17,500 bases of DNA from Stramonita haemastoma (taxonomy: Eukaryota > Mollusca > Gastropoda > Neogastropoda > Muricidae): positions 14,919,585 to 14,937,084 of the forward strand of contig CM060326.1 in assembly GCA_030674155.1 (NCBI GenBank), in the 5' to 3' direction. The notes beneath the pieces are model-generated. The model saw nothing but the letters and a program-made list of their open reading frames with translations, did no database searches and was not told the origin of the DNA. This document shows, piece by piece, positions 16,985-17,500 of this stretch. Numbering within the stretch: the first letter of the stretch is position 1; each line of letters starts with the position of its first letter. A program made the translations under genes and the position numbers.

Positions 16985-17186
16985 TTGTGACAGACAGACT
17001 GACTGATAGACAGACAACCATGTTTACAGCCTGTGCAGATACATAAACGGGAAGAGGAGAGGATGGCGAACTGCTCACACCTTTGACAGAAGACCCCGCA
17101 AGTTTGGAAAGAGACTGATTGAAGAGAGCAGTTGAGTGACAGGCCTTTCCATTTTCTTTGAAGAATCGACTCATCAAAAGAAGCGT
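16985..17186. other. GACA edge and unique spacer between two R-Y tracts
   Basis: GACAGACAGACTGACTGATAGACAG-type sequence at about 16989-17016, then ordinary sequence. No gene recognised. Confidence 0.5.
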
Positions 17187-17192
17187 CACGTA

Positions 17193-17267
<75 letters not shown>

Positions 17268-17274
17268 GCGCACG
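17187..17274. repeat. 88-bp perfect alternating R-Y (CA)n tract
   Basis: Begins CACGTACGTA, continues as (CA)n and ends CGTGCGCGCGCACG, alternating without a break. It is reverse complementary in character to the TG tract at 16876-16984, about 200 bp away. Confidence 0.95.
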
Positions 17275-17461
17275 AACACACCCACACTTACACATGCACA
17301 CACATTGTTCTTTTTTCTTAGTGCTTTTTTTTAGAAGAAAAACACACAGATGTTTTCAAACACAACAAAAAAGAAAGAAACAAATAAAAGAGGTACAAAG
17401 AAAGATGACCCCAAACCAAACCCAAACAAAAAACCCAGAGTCTTTGTCTGCATAGTATCAA

Positions 17462-17463
<2 letters not shown>
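17275..17463. other. A-rich, T-poor non-coding stretch
   Basis: CA-sprinkled then A-rich sequence, similar in style to the left end of the window. No gene recognised. Confidence 0.5.

Positions 17464-17500
<37 letters not shown>
17464..17500. repeat. (CA)n microsatellite truncated by window end
   Basis: CGCACACA leads into a CA run that continues to the last base, so its full length is unknown. Confidence 0.95.

Noticed and set aside
16809..17303. 164-residue minus-strand frame with His-Thr and Cys-Val ends
   Set aside because: It joins two CA/TG microsatellites through the spacer; no protein features.

Overview
The window looks like non-coding nuclear DNA from a metazoan. It has no ORF that can be defended as a gene. 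What it has is an extreme density of simple sequence repeats: (CA/TG)n, (GA/TC)n, (GACA)n, (CGCA)n and compound mixtures. It also carries one complete tRNA-headed retroposon with a target-site duplication. A repeat-rich mollusc genome, most likely a gastropod, is my best guess. That is an inference from repeat style, not from a diagnostic gene. No bacterial operon, CRISPR, IS element, rRNA or functional tRNA is visible. Nearly all long open frames are Ser-Leu, Glu-Arg, His-Thr or Cys-Val translations of microsatellites.

Layout. 1-2100: A-rich sequence, two GA/TC tracts and a 41-bp alternating purine-pyrimidine (R-Y) block. 2100-2310: a TC tract next to what looks like the 3' end of a truncated LINE (GTAA-loop hairpin, AATAAA, ATTC-type tail). 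2500-6200: almost continuous low complexity, with a 169-bp pure purine run, a 233-bp pure pyrimidine run, long CA and TG tracts and a G-rich 34-bp minisatellite. 6200-9250: more ordinary sequence, including a small block with two DR1/TCF-like motifs and a perfect 10-bp inverted repeat (8480-8640). 9257-9337: four copies of a 20-bp minisatellite in perfect register. 9675-11110: CA, GA and GACA tracts. 11421-11760: a tandem array of a ~77-bp satellite-like monomer. 12180-14700: further microsatellites around a moderately complex block at 12630-13100. 14735-15245: a CpG-containing, non-coding block with internally repeated POU, Myb and homeobox-like motifs. 15482-16386: a full-length ~870-bp tRNA-derived SINE with a 16-bp target-site duplication and A30 tail. 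16550-17500: GA/GACA tract, a 109-bp R-Y TG tract, an 88-bp R-Y CA tract and a terminal CA tract cut by the window edge.

The items most worth a second look are the long composite SINE, which has a T5 run directly after its tRNA head; the ~77-bp satellite array; and the motif-rich block at 14735-15245. I see no genes working together and no evidence for a new enzymatic or defence system.
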